The notes beneath the pieces were generated by a model. That model worked only from the letters and a program-made list of their open reading frames with translations. It was not told the origin of the DNA and ran no database searches. Shown one piece after another: positions 37,375 to 48,405 of a stretch of DNA of 64,000 bases. The position numbers were made by a program, and so were the translations under genes. Source of the DNA: Micractinium sp. NFX-FRZ (lineage: Eukaryota > Chlorophyta > Trebouxiophyceae > Chlorellales > Chlorellaceae); NCBI GenBank assembly GCA_029339195.1, contig JAPTJF010000209.1, positions 37,850 to 101,849 of the forward strand, in the 5' to 3' direction. The first letter of the stretch is position 1, and each line of letters starts with the position of its first letter.

Positions 37375-38507
37375 GCTTGAGCGCAGCACTGCGAGCTGCG
37401 AATGTGTGTGGGCTGGTTCTTGTTGTATGTAGACTGTGTGAATAGAGAGTGTGTGAATGGCTGTTGGTGTTGCAGCGGGGCTCTTCAATCCCGTTACGCG
37501 CTTTCCTGCCGAGCACTCAGTACCACAGCATGCACAGCGCGGCGGGACCGGCCTTCATCTAGTTTTGGCCCAGTTAACGCGCCTCCGCGTGGGATAGGCC
37601 TTTCAAAGCCCATGCGGGAGATAAGAGGGTGAAGCTGGCATTGCAGCGGGCATGCCTGCCCGGCAGGCTTTGCACAACAGGCACAACCCCCGTCTCTCGC
37701 CCGGACCCCTCAGGTGTTTGAAAGGAGTGGGCATGATGCCCCCGTGACAAGGGAGGTGAGGAACACGTCAAGGTACACCAAGGGCGCTTGTGATACCATT
37801 AACGGCTGTTGCATGGTGCGGCGGCTCCGCACTCGCAAGCGGGTCATGTTGTCACCAACGGGAGCGCCAGTCGTGTGTAGCGGTTCCGGCACGTGCCTGT
37901 GACGCGATTGGGCTGCACACCTCACTGTGCTCCTCTCAGTTTACAGCGCAACATGTGCCCGCCAATGGAAATTGTGCACGGGTGACGTGCATGTCATGCA
38001 TGCACTTGGAGGTCACAAGCCTGGCTCAAGCGGCGGCACCTCCTTGTACGCCTGTGCGGGATGCCAAGTGCCTGTGCGCGGTGGAACTGGAGCCCCCATA
38101 GCTTGTGGTGGGGTGCTGCGTCAACAGGCCAATCCCAAATCTCAACCTGCCTCTGACTCCTTGCTGAACTCCCTCTGGCGACAGCTGGCTCGCGTTGCGC
38201 GGTGCGTGTGTGTTGCGTTTCACAAGTGGTGCATTCAAGGTGGGGGTCACACGCAGGAGCAGGCGAGTGCAGGGAACCAAGGCGCAGCGGCGGCGGGAGC
38301 GCACGCGGCTGGGGAGCATAAGAAGAGCAGCAAGGGGGAACAACGGGAGCACAGGCGGGGAGCAGGGGAGGAAACGAAACAGTGGCCCTGGGGAGTTGGG
38401 GGCGGGGCGCCATTGGCAGCAGAGCAGTGGCGGCCAGGGCGGCCGCCTCCCCACGGTTCTTGGCGCCAATGCCGCCAGCAAAGCGCCGCTCACGAGTGGG
38501 CTATCAA
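37375..38507. other. Intergenic region: RAE1 3' UTR and kinase promoter
   Basis: About 1.1 kb between two minus-strand genes. TTACA at 37941-37945 is a likely RAE1 polyadenylation signal, leaving about 560 bp for the kinase promoter and 5' UTR. No coding exon recognised. Confidence 0.5.
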
Positions 38508-40876
38508 TCACCGCCGCGTGCCCGCGGGCCTGTTGCGGCTCTTCACCTCCGCCTCCTGTGGCGCGTGCAGGTAGATGTAGTTCTTGGCGGTGGCGGGGTT
38601 GTACTCGCTGTAGCCGCGGGACCAGTCGTAGGAGACGGCGTAGGCATAGATCGAGCCGTCCCTGCGCGGGACAGAAGTGGGGCAGAAGTGGGGCAGAAGT
38701 GGGCAGAGGGAGGCGAGTCAGGGTTGAACAGTCGGCTCGCTGAAGCCGCGGGAAAGTTGTGAGAGAGGGCGGCCCACAGAAAGTGGTGCCGCCCCTGCCT
38801 GGGTTGGGAATCCACAGATACAAGAGTACCGGTTGCAGACGAGTCCGCCCACAACCGCTCCCACCGCCAGCCCCTCCCTGCCCGCTCCACGCCCCGCCAT
38901 GCGTGCCCCCCCGCTCCCACCTGTTGAAGTCTCCGCAGGGGATGGGCATGCCGCACTTGGCCATGGCCTTGAGGCGCTGCTTGGAGTCCTTGTCCCAAAA
39001 GTTGTAGGCGCCGTCGGAGCCGGCGGTGACAAAGGTGCCAAACTGGGGGTGGAAGGACATCGAGTTGACGGCATACACGTCGTTGCCGTCCCTGGGTGGG
39101 GCGATTGGAGGGCGGGGTGCGGGTGGTGGGGTGGCGGAGCGGGTGAGCGCGGTGCGGAGATCATGGGGCCGTAAAGGGGGTGGGTGCCCCGTCCGCAGAG
39201 CACTACCTGCCAATAAGTGTGCTGTCCAAGCCCCTGCCTGCATCCGCCCTGCCCTGCCTGTTGCAGGTGCCCTGCCGCCCTCACCCCGCCCTCACTCCAA
39301 GGTGTGTCCCCCCCCCCCCCCCCACACACACACACCTGTGGCACTTGAACGTGAAGTTCTTGGCCTGCATGTTGTCCTCCACGTGGTGCACCGCCACCCG
39401 CCCCTCAATCGACCCCAGCAGGTACCCGCTCTTGTCGGGGAAGCAGGAGATGCAGCGCGTCTGGAACTTGAGCGGGGAGGGCAGGCTCTTGTACACCACG
39501 CCCGGGTTGCCCAGGTTGAAGACCTGTGCATGAGCAGGCAGAGCAGTGGTGGGATGAGGGAGCCGGTTGGTCAGCGTGTGGGAGGCGAGCGTTCCCAGGA
39601 TGCTGGGCAGGGTTCTTGCCGGGTTGCCCGGGTTGAAGGCTTGCAGGGAGGAGGTGACGGGTGGGGTGCCACATCAGAGGAGCGTGTGGGGAGTGGCAGG
39701 CGGAGGCGGTGAGCAGCACACCCGCCACAGCGGTCAGGCTCACTGCTCCCCCCCCCCGCCCGTCATCACGGCCACCCTGCGCATGGACTACCAGCAAATC
39801 ACCCTCACACCCTCCCTTGCCCCTACACCCGCCACCTCCCGCCCAGCCCTGCAGTGCACCTCGGCGCCCATTGCTGTGCAACTCTTCCCCCCAGCCCCTC
39901 CGCGCCCCACCAACACACACACACATCCCCCCCTCCCCCGCTCCACCAACACACACACATGCGCCCCTCCCCCGCCCCACCAACACACACACACACACAC
40001 ACATGCCCCCCTCCCCCCATCCACGCAGCACGCGGCGCACCCACCTGTATCTGCCTGTCCGCTGTGCCCACCACCATGAGCTCATCCTGCACATCCATGG
40101 CGTACACCCGCTCCGGCATCTGCTGCGTGTGCACCGCGTTGGGGCTGCGCAGGTCCCAGTACTTGACCGTCTTGTCCCAGCTCCCCGTGACCAGCATGTT
40201 CATCTGGCGGATGTAGAAGGCGTGGCGCACGGGCGCCGCGTGCTGCGCCACCTGCTGCGTCTGGTTGGTGGCCAGGTTCCACATCTTGACGCCGTTGTCG
40301 CAGCCGCCTGCAGGGGGGACACGCAACGAACAAACGAGGAGGCGAGGGAGCGGTCACACGAGTGCCGGGTTGGATGCCATGTCCCGCGTCTTGGCACCCC
40401 GCTGGCGGCCGGCGGCAGGATGACGTGGGCAGAAGGGGGGCCAGGGCTGGCTGCTGTGGTGCAGCCAGTCGTGCACATCCTGACTTGTAGTTGGCAGGGA
40501 CGTGCACGGTAGTTGGGGGCGCAGACCCTCTGCCTCACAGCCCCCACCACTCTGCCTGCCGTATGCCCTGGGAGCCACGCCTGCGCACCGCGCTGCAGCC
40601 CGCCCAGCACCCACCTGCAAACACGGCGCTGCCGTCCACGCTCCAGGCGCTGCACAGCACCGGCTTGTCTGATGTGATGGCTGCCTTGGGGATGGCCTGC
40701 CCGTTGGCCTGCACATCCCAGCACAGCACCTGGCCGCTCCACGATGTCGCCACCATCAGGTTGCTGGCAGGGCTGAACTTCAGGCTGCTGATGCCGTCTG
40801 CCGGCGGGCTGGGCACCTCCAGATCCTTGTTGGGGTTGGCATTGGAGGCGCCAAAGGCGGTGCCAAACGCCGCCAT
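38508..40876 (-). CDS. RAE1: RAE1/Gle2 nucleoporin and mRNA export factor
   Basis: WD40 protein that binds the GLEBS motif of NUP98 at the nuclear pore, acts in mRNA export, and in mitosis guards against premature anaphase. The model has 345 aa, the normal length. Exons: 40876-40615, 40307-40045, 39523-39336, 39091-38921, 38661-38508, all in phase. Characteristic stretches: PPADGISSLKFSP, MVATSWSGQVLCWDV, GGCDNGVKMWNL, TGSWDKTVKYWDLR, PERVYAMDV, SIEGRVAVHHVED, FKCHRDGNDVYAVNSMSFHP, and the C-terminal SYDWSRGYSEYNP. Intron 2 carries a CA-rich minisatellite and a decayed copy of the exon 3 start. Identity is secure. Confidence 0.97.
39308..39335 (+). repeat. Poly-C and CA tract at the exon 3 donor of RAE1
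   Basis: A run of about 15 C followed by ACACACACAC forms the start of RAE1 intron 3, so the donor itself (GTGTGT) is part of a microsatellite. Confidence 0.9.
39616..39650 (-). repeat. Decayed copy of the RAE1 exon 3 start
   Basis: GCCGGGTTGCCCGGGTTGAA on the plus strand repeats CCCGGGTTGCCCAGGTTGAA at 39501-39520, which encodes FNLGNPG at the start of exon 3. The copy also keeps a minus-strand AG at the equivalent acceptor position. Confidence 0.8.
39903..40017 (+). repeat. CA-rich minisatellite in RAE1 intron 2
   Basis: Three copies of a unit CCACCAACACACACACA followed by C-rich spacer, with expansion of the CA tract in the third copy. Confidence 0.85.
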
Positions 40877-41530
40877 CCTGCAGGCGGGCAGCGGCAGCAG
40901 CAGCGGGCGGCGGGCGGCGGTGTGGCTGGGCAGGAACAGCGGGCGGTGCCTCCCTTTAATGCATAAGCACGCCGGGTGGAGCTTCCCAGACTGTCCCGGC
41001 GGTGCTGCGCAAGCGCCAGGCTCCTTCATGTGCTGCGCATCGGCTCCTGCCTCGTTGCGCACCTGGTGTGCTATACAATGAATGCACGGGACCCAATGAG
41101 CTGCGTGTCACGCACGATGGCTTTAACAGGGCGTCCCAGGCTGGGACTCCCAGCTCGCGCCTCGCCAAACAAAGGAGAGCGGCACTGAGAAGTGCGTGGT
41201 AAGCATCAACAGTTGAGCGTAAGAATGTGATGCCCCATGAACCGAGCAAGCCTCACGGGACGCGCTCAACCAGGCAGCAGGTCCGCGCCACAGCGCAGCA
41301 CGGGCGGGAGAAACGGCGGAAGGCAGGCGCCTCGAGACTCCAGCTGCTCAACCTCTACAAGTCTCAATTGAATACTTACACACTCTGATGAAATAAAATT
41401 AACCATTCACGGAATAAGTTTCACAGCATGGAAAGGCACATGCAGCAGCCGGGCATGACGGCCCAAGCGTGTCTTGCCCGCACCACGGCGGGGCCTGCCT
41501 GCCTGCTGAGAGCTGGAGCAATTGCCCGCG
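40877..41530. other. Intergenic region: TMEM245 3' UTR and RAE1 promoter
   Basis: About 650 bp between two minus-strand genes. TTACA at 41376-41380 lies 150 bp past the TMEM245 stop in a locally AT-rich stretch and is a good polyadenylation signal. The rest should be the RAE1 promoter. Confidence 0.5.
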
Positions 41531-44500
41531 CTAGTCGTCGTGCAACTTGCTGTAGCTGCGCAGCGCTGCAAAGGAGAAGGAGTCGCCAATGGAAGCAGAG
41601 GCGCCAACAGATGCGCTCAGCGACTGGCTGTCCGCCACCTCCAGCTCCTCTGCCTCAAACCCCAACGTGCCCTCCTCCCCTACCAAGCCATCAGAGAGAC
41701 ATTCCTGCCGGCCTCCCAGAGATCCTGCAGACACAGCCGCCGCCACCGCCGCCGGCGAGGGCTGCCGCCCGGCGCCGCCGCGCGCGCTGCCTGGGCGGCT
41801 GCCCAGGCTCAGGCTCACCGACCGCTGCCGCTGCTGTGCCAGCGAGGCGGCGGCAGCGGAGAGGTCGTCTGCCGCCACCCGCTGGTCAGGGGAGTAGCCA
41901 TCACCTCCCTCCTCTGCCAGCGTGCCGTTCCGGCTGGGTATGCTGACTCGCAGCCCCAGGGGCAGCACCTCCCCTGGGCTGGCGCCGCCGCCCCCATGCA
42001 GGGGGCTTCCCGTGGCCAGCCGCACGTGCAGCGGCCGCCCTGCCGTCGCTGCCTGTTGCTTGAGGTTGGTGCCGTTGGCGGGCCCGCCAGGCGTCACGCT
42101 CCACAGGCGGTGCAGCGGCCCGCCCACGGGGGTGCTGCCGCCGCCGCCGCTGGCGCTGCCCATGAACTCCGAGTGCAGGTTGTAGAAGACGGAGAGGAGG
42201 GACAGCAGGATGGGGCCCTGCTCATTAGGAAGGGAGGCCGGGAGCGGGAAGGGAGTGAGGGGATGAGAGCAGGCACTGGGGGTGCGGTGCTGGCCTGATG
42301 TAGCAAGCCAGACAGCCAGCAATGAGGGAGGTCCCACGACATCCAGCCAGGTGTGTCCTATGCACCGTGCCCACGCTCCTCCCATACATGTTGCTGCGGC
42401 CGCTGCTGCTGCCGTTGCTGCTGCTTCCGGCCGAGGGCCATTCATCCATCCAGGCAGGCAGGCAGGCAGGCGGGCAGGCAGGCGGGCGGGCGAGCTCACC
42501 AGCAGGCAGCCCTGCAGCGGGTTTTCAAACGCGTAGATGCCCCCCAGGATGCCCAGGGACAGCATGTAGGGGTGGCCCCCAGGGATGTCCTGCGGGCAGC
42601 GGCGCGTGGCGGGGGGCGCAGCGGGGGTGGGGGCGCGACGACGAGACGGTGGTGCCAGGTGGCCCAAGCCCAGCTTGGCGCACCCTTGCACGTGCATGCT
42701 CTCAGGCCCCCACCTCCCTCCCACCCACCCCAGGACAGCTTTGCCCACATGACGTCCCGTCCTGAATGCCACTTGTTTCTGCTCCCTTCCCCCAGCCCAC
42801 CACCATCTCCCCTGCCACCCACCCACCTCCAGTATGGCTGTGTCCGCAATGTAGTAGCCCATGAAGTGGAGGGCAAAGAAGAGGATGGCGGCCAGCAGGC
42901 GGCCCTGCAGGGGGGGGCACAGCGGGCACAGCAGGCGGGGTGGGGAGGGGAGCAGGGAGGGCACAGCGGGCACAGCAGGCGGGGTGGGGAGGGGAGCAGG
43001 CAGGGCAACGGGGGCACACACACGGCGGACAATGCAGCAACCCGGAAGCACTGAGCAGGCTTGCCAGGCACCAAGCTTGGCAGGTGTGTTTGACTGACTG
43101 TGCTGGCAATCACTCTCAAGGGTCTGCTGTTGGTTGCGTGCTCCTGCTGCACAGCACTCTGCCTGCGCCGCCCACCGCACACCGTTACCGCACCTGCGCC
43201 AGCAGCACCACGCAGCCGGGCAGCGCCGCCGCGTATGTGGGCACAAAGGGCAGCAGGGCGCAGACGGCTGAGGCCACGGAGGCCTGCACAAGGAAGGCGG
43301 TGAGCACAGTGAGCACAGCAGCGGGTTAAAGGCGGCAGGGCCAGCTGATGGGCTTGCCAAGTGCCATTTGCAGACCCACATCACAGCAGTGCAGGCAGGC
43401 AGGAGAGTGGATGCATGCATGCACGCATGCATGCACGGGCGGGTTGCAGCCCTCACCCCCCGCCACCCTCCCTCCTCCCTGTCCCGCCTAGGCACCCCCT
43501 CCCCTCCTCCCTCACCGTGTACGTCAGCGGCAGCTGCATGACCCGGAAGGTCAGCCAGGAGAAGCAGCCGTGGAAGGCGATGAGCTTCATGCTGGACACC
43601 AGCACGCCTGGCAGGGTGTGCAAGTGGGAGGTGGGGAAGGCAGGCAAGTGGTCAGACAGGCAGGGCAGGCCTTGAACCAGGCAGGCAGGCAGGCAGGGTG
43701 CGGTGGAAGGCCGGACAGGCAAGAGAGGTGCGGCGGTGAACAGCATGCAAGCCAGGCAGGCGTGGAAGGCGCGGTGCAGCGAGCAGCTGGCGGGTGCTTA
43801 CTTCCCCCACAGCGCTCGATGCCACCCAGCCTGCCTGGCAGAGCCGCTCACCACCCACCCGCCCCGCCCCGCCCCACCTCACCTCCCAGCGCGCGGTTCA
43901 GCGCCACCGCCGTGCGCTGCCGCCCCTGCTCCGACAGCGGCAGCACCCCCGCCGCCGCCAGCAGCGGGTCGGCCTGCGCCGCCAGCAGGTAGTAGAGCAG
44001 CGCCAGGAACAGCATCAATTGCATGCCAAACTTGACCACCCCCATGCCCAGGCGCAGCACGCCCAGGCCGCCCATGAGGGCCGCCGCCGTGGTGCTGCCC
44101 ACAGAGCCGGCAAAGAGGCGGCCCGCCACGCGCCCCACCGCAATCAGCGGGTCCGCCGCCGCCTGCGCCAGGCGCTGCAGGCTGCTCAGGTCGGCCACAG
44201 CGCCCGAGCTGCGCTGCGCGATGCCGCGTAGGGCGGTCACGCAGTGCGCCGCCGCGCGCCGCATCTCGGCGCCGCCCTCCCGAAACTGGCGGCGCCACAG
44301 CTTGGCGTACGCGCGCTGCAGGGAAGCAGCCACCTCTCCCGCCAGCCCCGGCAGCAGGCTGCTCTGGTGCCCGCCCTGCCGCTCCGCGCTGCACAGGCGC
44401 AGCCGGCTCTGCGCCGCGCGCTGGTCGCGCTCGGCGGCGTCCAGGGCCAGGGCCGCCGCCTGGTGCTGCGCCTTGGCTGCGGACAGCGCAGCGTCGGCAG

Positions 44501-47500
44501 CAACCACCACTCGCTCTAGGGACAGCGCACCCTCCTGCTTGCCGGCTGGCTGGTAGGACTGTGCAGGCGCCTCATGCTCCTGCTCCTGCTGCTGCGCAGC
44601 CTCGCCGCTTGTGCTCCCCCTGCGGTCGCTCGCCGACACTGCCGGCATGGTGGGTGGCAGAGGCCCGCCGCCCATGCCAGAGGCACTGCTGCTGCTGCTG
44701 CTGCTGCTCCGTGCAGACTCGAGTCGTGTGACTGCTGCGTGCAGCTTGCTGCGCCCTCGGCCCACCTACGATCCAACAGTAGGAACACCAGGCAGCCGTA
44801 GGCGAAGTGGCATGCAGCACCAAACAGGCAGGCATCTCCCAAAGGCGCCCCCAAGCAGTCGACCGCTTCTCCCACCCAGCTCCACGCAAGGTTCAGCCTG
44901 CCCACATACACACCAGCACATCTGCCCTCCTCGCCTCGGCAACCCCGCTTGCCTTGCCTGCCCACCTCCCTCCTTGGCGCACACACCCACCTGCTGGTCT
45001 GCCCGCGATTTTGCTGCCTGCGCCGCCGCCAGGGCCACCTCTGCCTTGGCGGCAGCCACCGCCAGCTTCTGCCGCTCCCGCTCGCTGCACTGCCGTGGGC
45101 CCTGCAGCGTTTCGTACAGCAGCCGGATGTCGCTGCGGGAGGGGGGCCAGGGACGCAGGAAGTGTGGGGAGGGCGGGAGGGAGGCGGAGGCGTGGACGAC
45201 ACAGGCCGGGCAGGGGGTGTGGCAGAAATCACAGTTTCCAATTTGCACGAGTCCCGCAAACCCCCGAAAGAAGCACAGCACTCTGGCAGCGCCCGAGTGC
45301 CCTTCACCCCTCCGCCCTGAACACTATAAACTATGCAATTCAGCAGGCTGCCAGCAGCAGCAGCCGGGCAGCAGCCAGGCAGCGCCACCAGCTGCCCCAT
45401 CACCCACCGCCCCAGCAACCGCCCCAGCAACCCGCCCGGCACCGCTCACCTGAGCGCCGCCGTCAGGTTCTGCTTGTCCACAAACCCGTAGAACTGGGCC
45501 TCCCCCCAGGTGGCCACCGCCGGCAGCGCCTGCTGCACCAGCTGCAGCGCCTCCGCCTGGTACGACGCCACCCAGGCGGGCAGCGCCGCCGCCGCCGCCG
45601 CCGCGGGGCCACCGCCTGTGCCAGCGCCTGCTCCGGCGCCAGCGCCGACGGCGCCGACACCGCCCTCACCAGCCGGCCTCACCGCTGCCGCTGCAGCAGC
45701 TGCTGCCTCGGCGTCCGCCAGCAGCGGCGTGCTGGCGGCCATGCCGGCCCAGGCAGCAGGGAAGACGTCCCTCACCGCCAGCACAGTGCTGCGCCCCTCC
45801 TGCGCCACCCGCACGCTGAGGAAAGCGGCCAGGCCCGTGGTGCCCACAAAGAGGCCCAGGATGAGCATCAGGCTGACCAGGGCGTGCAGGTTGCTGCGCA
45901 GCGCCGAGCGCAGGCCTGCCTCCAAGCTTGCCAGCAGGCCGGCGGCCGTGGCCTTGGCAGCATGCCAGGTGGTGTAGCAGCGCCCCCAGGCGCCGCCCGC
46001 GGCCGCGGCGGCCGCCGCAGCAGGACCGCCGTTGGCGTGAGCAGCCGCCCCCGCCCCGCGGCGCTGCCGTGCCTCGGAGGAAAAAGGGCTGAACACGGGG
46101 CGGCGCGGCGGCGACAGGTTTTGCAGGCCTCGCCGCGGGTGGCTCTCCGCAGCCGTGCCCTGCAGGGGCGGTGGGGGCAGCGGGCACGTCAGGGCCAGGC
46201 AGTGGTGACAACACACAGCATCTGGGGTAAGTGCGGGAAAGCAAGCAACGCTGCTCCATCCCCACCCACAGAGCCCGCGCTCGCCCCAATGAAGCCATGC
46301 TCTCGTGCACGCACTGGCAATGCAGAGATGCCTCCCACAGCAGGCAGGGCAGGTTGCTCAACCTTCACGCACAGGTGTGGCCGAGGCTGTGGGTGTCTTG
46401 ACAGGAGAGAACATGGAGCTGCCCAGGTACTTGTTTGTGGTGAGCAGCAGCAGCGGCACCAGGCCCAGGGCCACCACGGCGGTGGACACAAGCAGCACAA
46501 CTTGCACTGTGGTTGACCAGGAGTCCTGCGGGATTGATGGGGGTGGAGGTGTTTGGGTTGAGGGTGAGGTGGGACCGTGGGTGAGGAGGAAGGGGAGGAA
46601 GGTTGGGACCATGCGCATGTTTGTGGGTCCAGGGCAGGGCAGTCCAGACCCAGGAGAAGGCCTGCGAGCTGCCTGCGCCACCGCTTCTTGTGCACAGGCG
46701 CAGAGATGCCTGCCTGCCACAGAACCAGGCATGGCGTGCACGGCGGTATGCGTGATGCAGGCAGGGCAGGGCAGGAGCTCCCTCTGCACACACGCACACC
46801 GCTCCCATGCCCCTGGACAACGCACCCCACCCCGCTCACCCGCACCCACTCCCAGGCCAGCCAGGCAGTCACGCAGCGGAAGAGCCAGCGGAAGAGGAGG
46901 TTGCTGCCCTCGGGTGCGCGCCGCGCCTGCTGCCGCTGCTTCCGCCGCTTCTTGCTGGTGCGCCTGCACGAGGGGAGGCGGTCATGGGAGTCGCACAGCT
47001 CAAGTCCAACTAGTGTGCCAAAGGGGGGGCTGCTGAGCTACTTACTCCGCTTCGGGCTGATGCGGCTGATACCGGTGCCTGCACGAACTGGGGCAAGCAA
47101 GTGCCTATACCCACATGGTCCCAACCTCCCCGCCTGACAGCCACCCACCCAGCCAGCCACCCAGCCTCACCTGGACTTGAGCACCCGCACGGCTGCATGT
47201 CCATACACGGCCAGCGAGGGCATGGTATTCAGCGGCGCTGCCGTGGCCTTGGCTGCCGTGGCGGCCGCAGCCGCCGCGGTGCGCGGCGTGCGTGGCGAGC
47301 CGGGGGTGGCGGCGGCGGCGGCGGCGGCAGCGGTCGCTGCCGCTCGTTTCAGCGCCGCCTGCCTCCGCTGGAACTCTTCCTGCACCGCCTGCCGCCACTT
47401 GGCCAGTATGGCGCGCCCCTCCTCCCAAGCATCCACCAGTGCGTTCAGAGGCAGGGCCGCCAGGCTGAGCAGTGCGCCGCCCACACTGCGCCGCTGGTCT

Positions 47501-48067
47501 GCCAGGCTGGCATCCAGCTGGGCCACCAGCCACTCCTTGACTGGGCGCAGCGCGATGGAGCAGAGGAGCGCGTAAAGCATGCTGTCACGAAAGTCGGCCA
47601 GCACCTGGAAGGGGGCAGGGGCACGCAAGCAGGGAGCATGGCGGGTGATTGGCGGGTGAGCGGCGGGTGGAGCCGTGCGGCGGGTACGGCGGGGTGCCGC
47701 ACTGTACAAGGCACGCTGTGTGTGCGGGCACAATGCTGGGGAGCCAACGCTGGCTGTGAGCATTGCAGCTGTGTTGGTGGCACGAAAGAACAGGCAGGAG
47801 GTTGTATTGTGCAGTTGAAGAGGAGGAATCATGGGAGGAACTGATGAAACAGCGCACCAGTGCGTGGAGGCGGCACAGACGGCAGCGGCGATCAAACGGC
47901 GGGCCACTCACCGTGTTTAGGTTCCAGATGAGCAAGAAGATAACGCCAGTGAGGGCATTGCCGGCAAGGTAGAGCGCAAGTTGCATGTAAGGCTGCTGCC
48001 GCGACTCGCCGGGCCCTGAACCGCCGCCGTCGCCGCCGCCAAAGGTGCCGCTGCCAAACGCCTCCAT
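41531..48067 (-). CDS. TMEM245-like polytopic membrane protein (AI-2E transporter-like)
   Basis: Large membrane protein of 1212 aa whose ends match the eukaryotic TMEM245 family, distantly related to bacterial AI-2E family permeases; substrate unknown. Twelve exons: 48067-47912, 47604-47171, 46963-46840, 46525-46373, 46159-45450, 45132-44991, 44765-43883, 43607-43516, 43283-43194, 42904-42827, 42589-42500, 42217-41531. N-terminal: YMQLALYLAGNALTGVIFLL, then VLADFRDSMLYALLCSIALRP. Middle: three membrane stretches (VVLLVSTAVVALGLVPLLLL; LHALVSLMLILGLFVGTTGL; MQLMLFLALLYYLLAAQ). C-terminal core: SSMKLIAFHGCFSWLTFRV, FVPTYAAALPGCVVLLAQG, DIPGGHPYMLSLGILGGIYA, and LLSLLSVFYNLHSEFMG, followed by a 200-residue cytosolic-looking Ser/Ala/Gly tail. 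Long Ala-rich loops make it larger than animal members. The ORF start with GTG upstream was rejected in favour of ATG 48067. Middle exon limits are less certain. Confidence 0.85.
42451..42492 (+). repeat. GGCA/GGCG microsatellite in TMEM245 intron 11
   Basis: An uninterrupted run of GGCAGGCAGGCAGGCGGGCA-type tetramers just downstream of the exon 11 donor. Confidence 0.85.
42915..43000 (+). repeat. Two-copy 44-bp tandem repeat in TMEM245 intron 9
   Basis: The block starting GGGCACAGCGGGCACAGCAG and ending GGGGAGGGGAGCAGG occurs twice in a row, near-identical. Confidence 0.9.
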
Positions 48068-48405
48068 CCTGGCCACGGCGCTATATGTAATAACTTGGGT
48101 GCCACTTCCACCTCGATGAGGGCCGGTCAGGCGGCCGCACGGAGGCTGTTGCAGGGGAGCGAGAATTTACTCCTCGCTGCGGGAGCCAGCGGCCCCTGCC
48201 GCGGGTCTGTAGCAACCGATCATGTATACTGGATGTGTCCCGCAAGCCACGCATTTGCAGACAGAGCTGACTCCCACATGCAGAATTCTTTCCGGCCTGC
48301 GCCAGCTTGTGCCGTGCTCCATTTCTGGTCCGCCAATACCAATCTGATGTGCAGATCACTTGCTGGCCCCAAAGCCGCTTCGCCAAGCAAGTGGGCCCTT
48401 GAGCC
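48068..48405. promoter_or_regulatory. Divergent intergenic region, TMEM245 / TMEM135
   Basis: 338 bp between divergent start codons of two membrane-protein genes; both promoters lie here. No element was recognised. Confidence 0.5.

Noticed and set aside
39903..40017. Regularly spaced repeats resembling a small CRISPR array
   Set aside because: Units are CA-rich, abut each other, have no unique spacers, and lie in a eukaryotic intron.
41531..43495. 654-codon open frame at the TMEM245 3' end
   Set aside because: Only 41531-42217 and short inner segments are coding; the rest is intron in the same frame.
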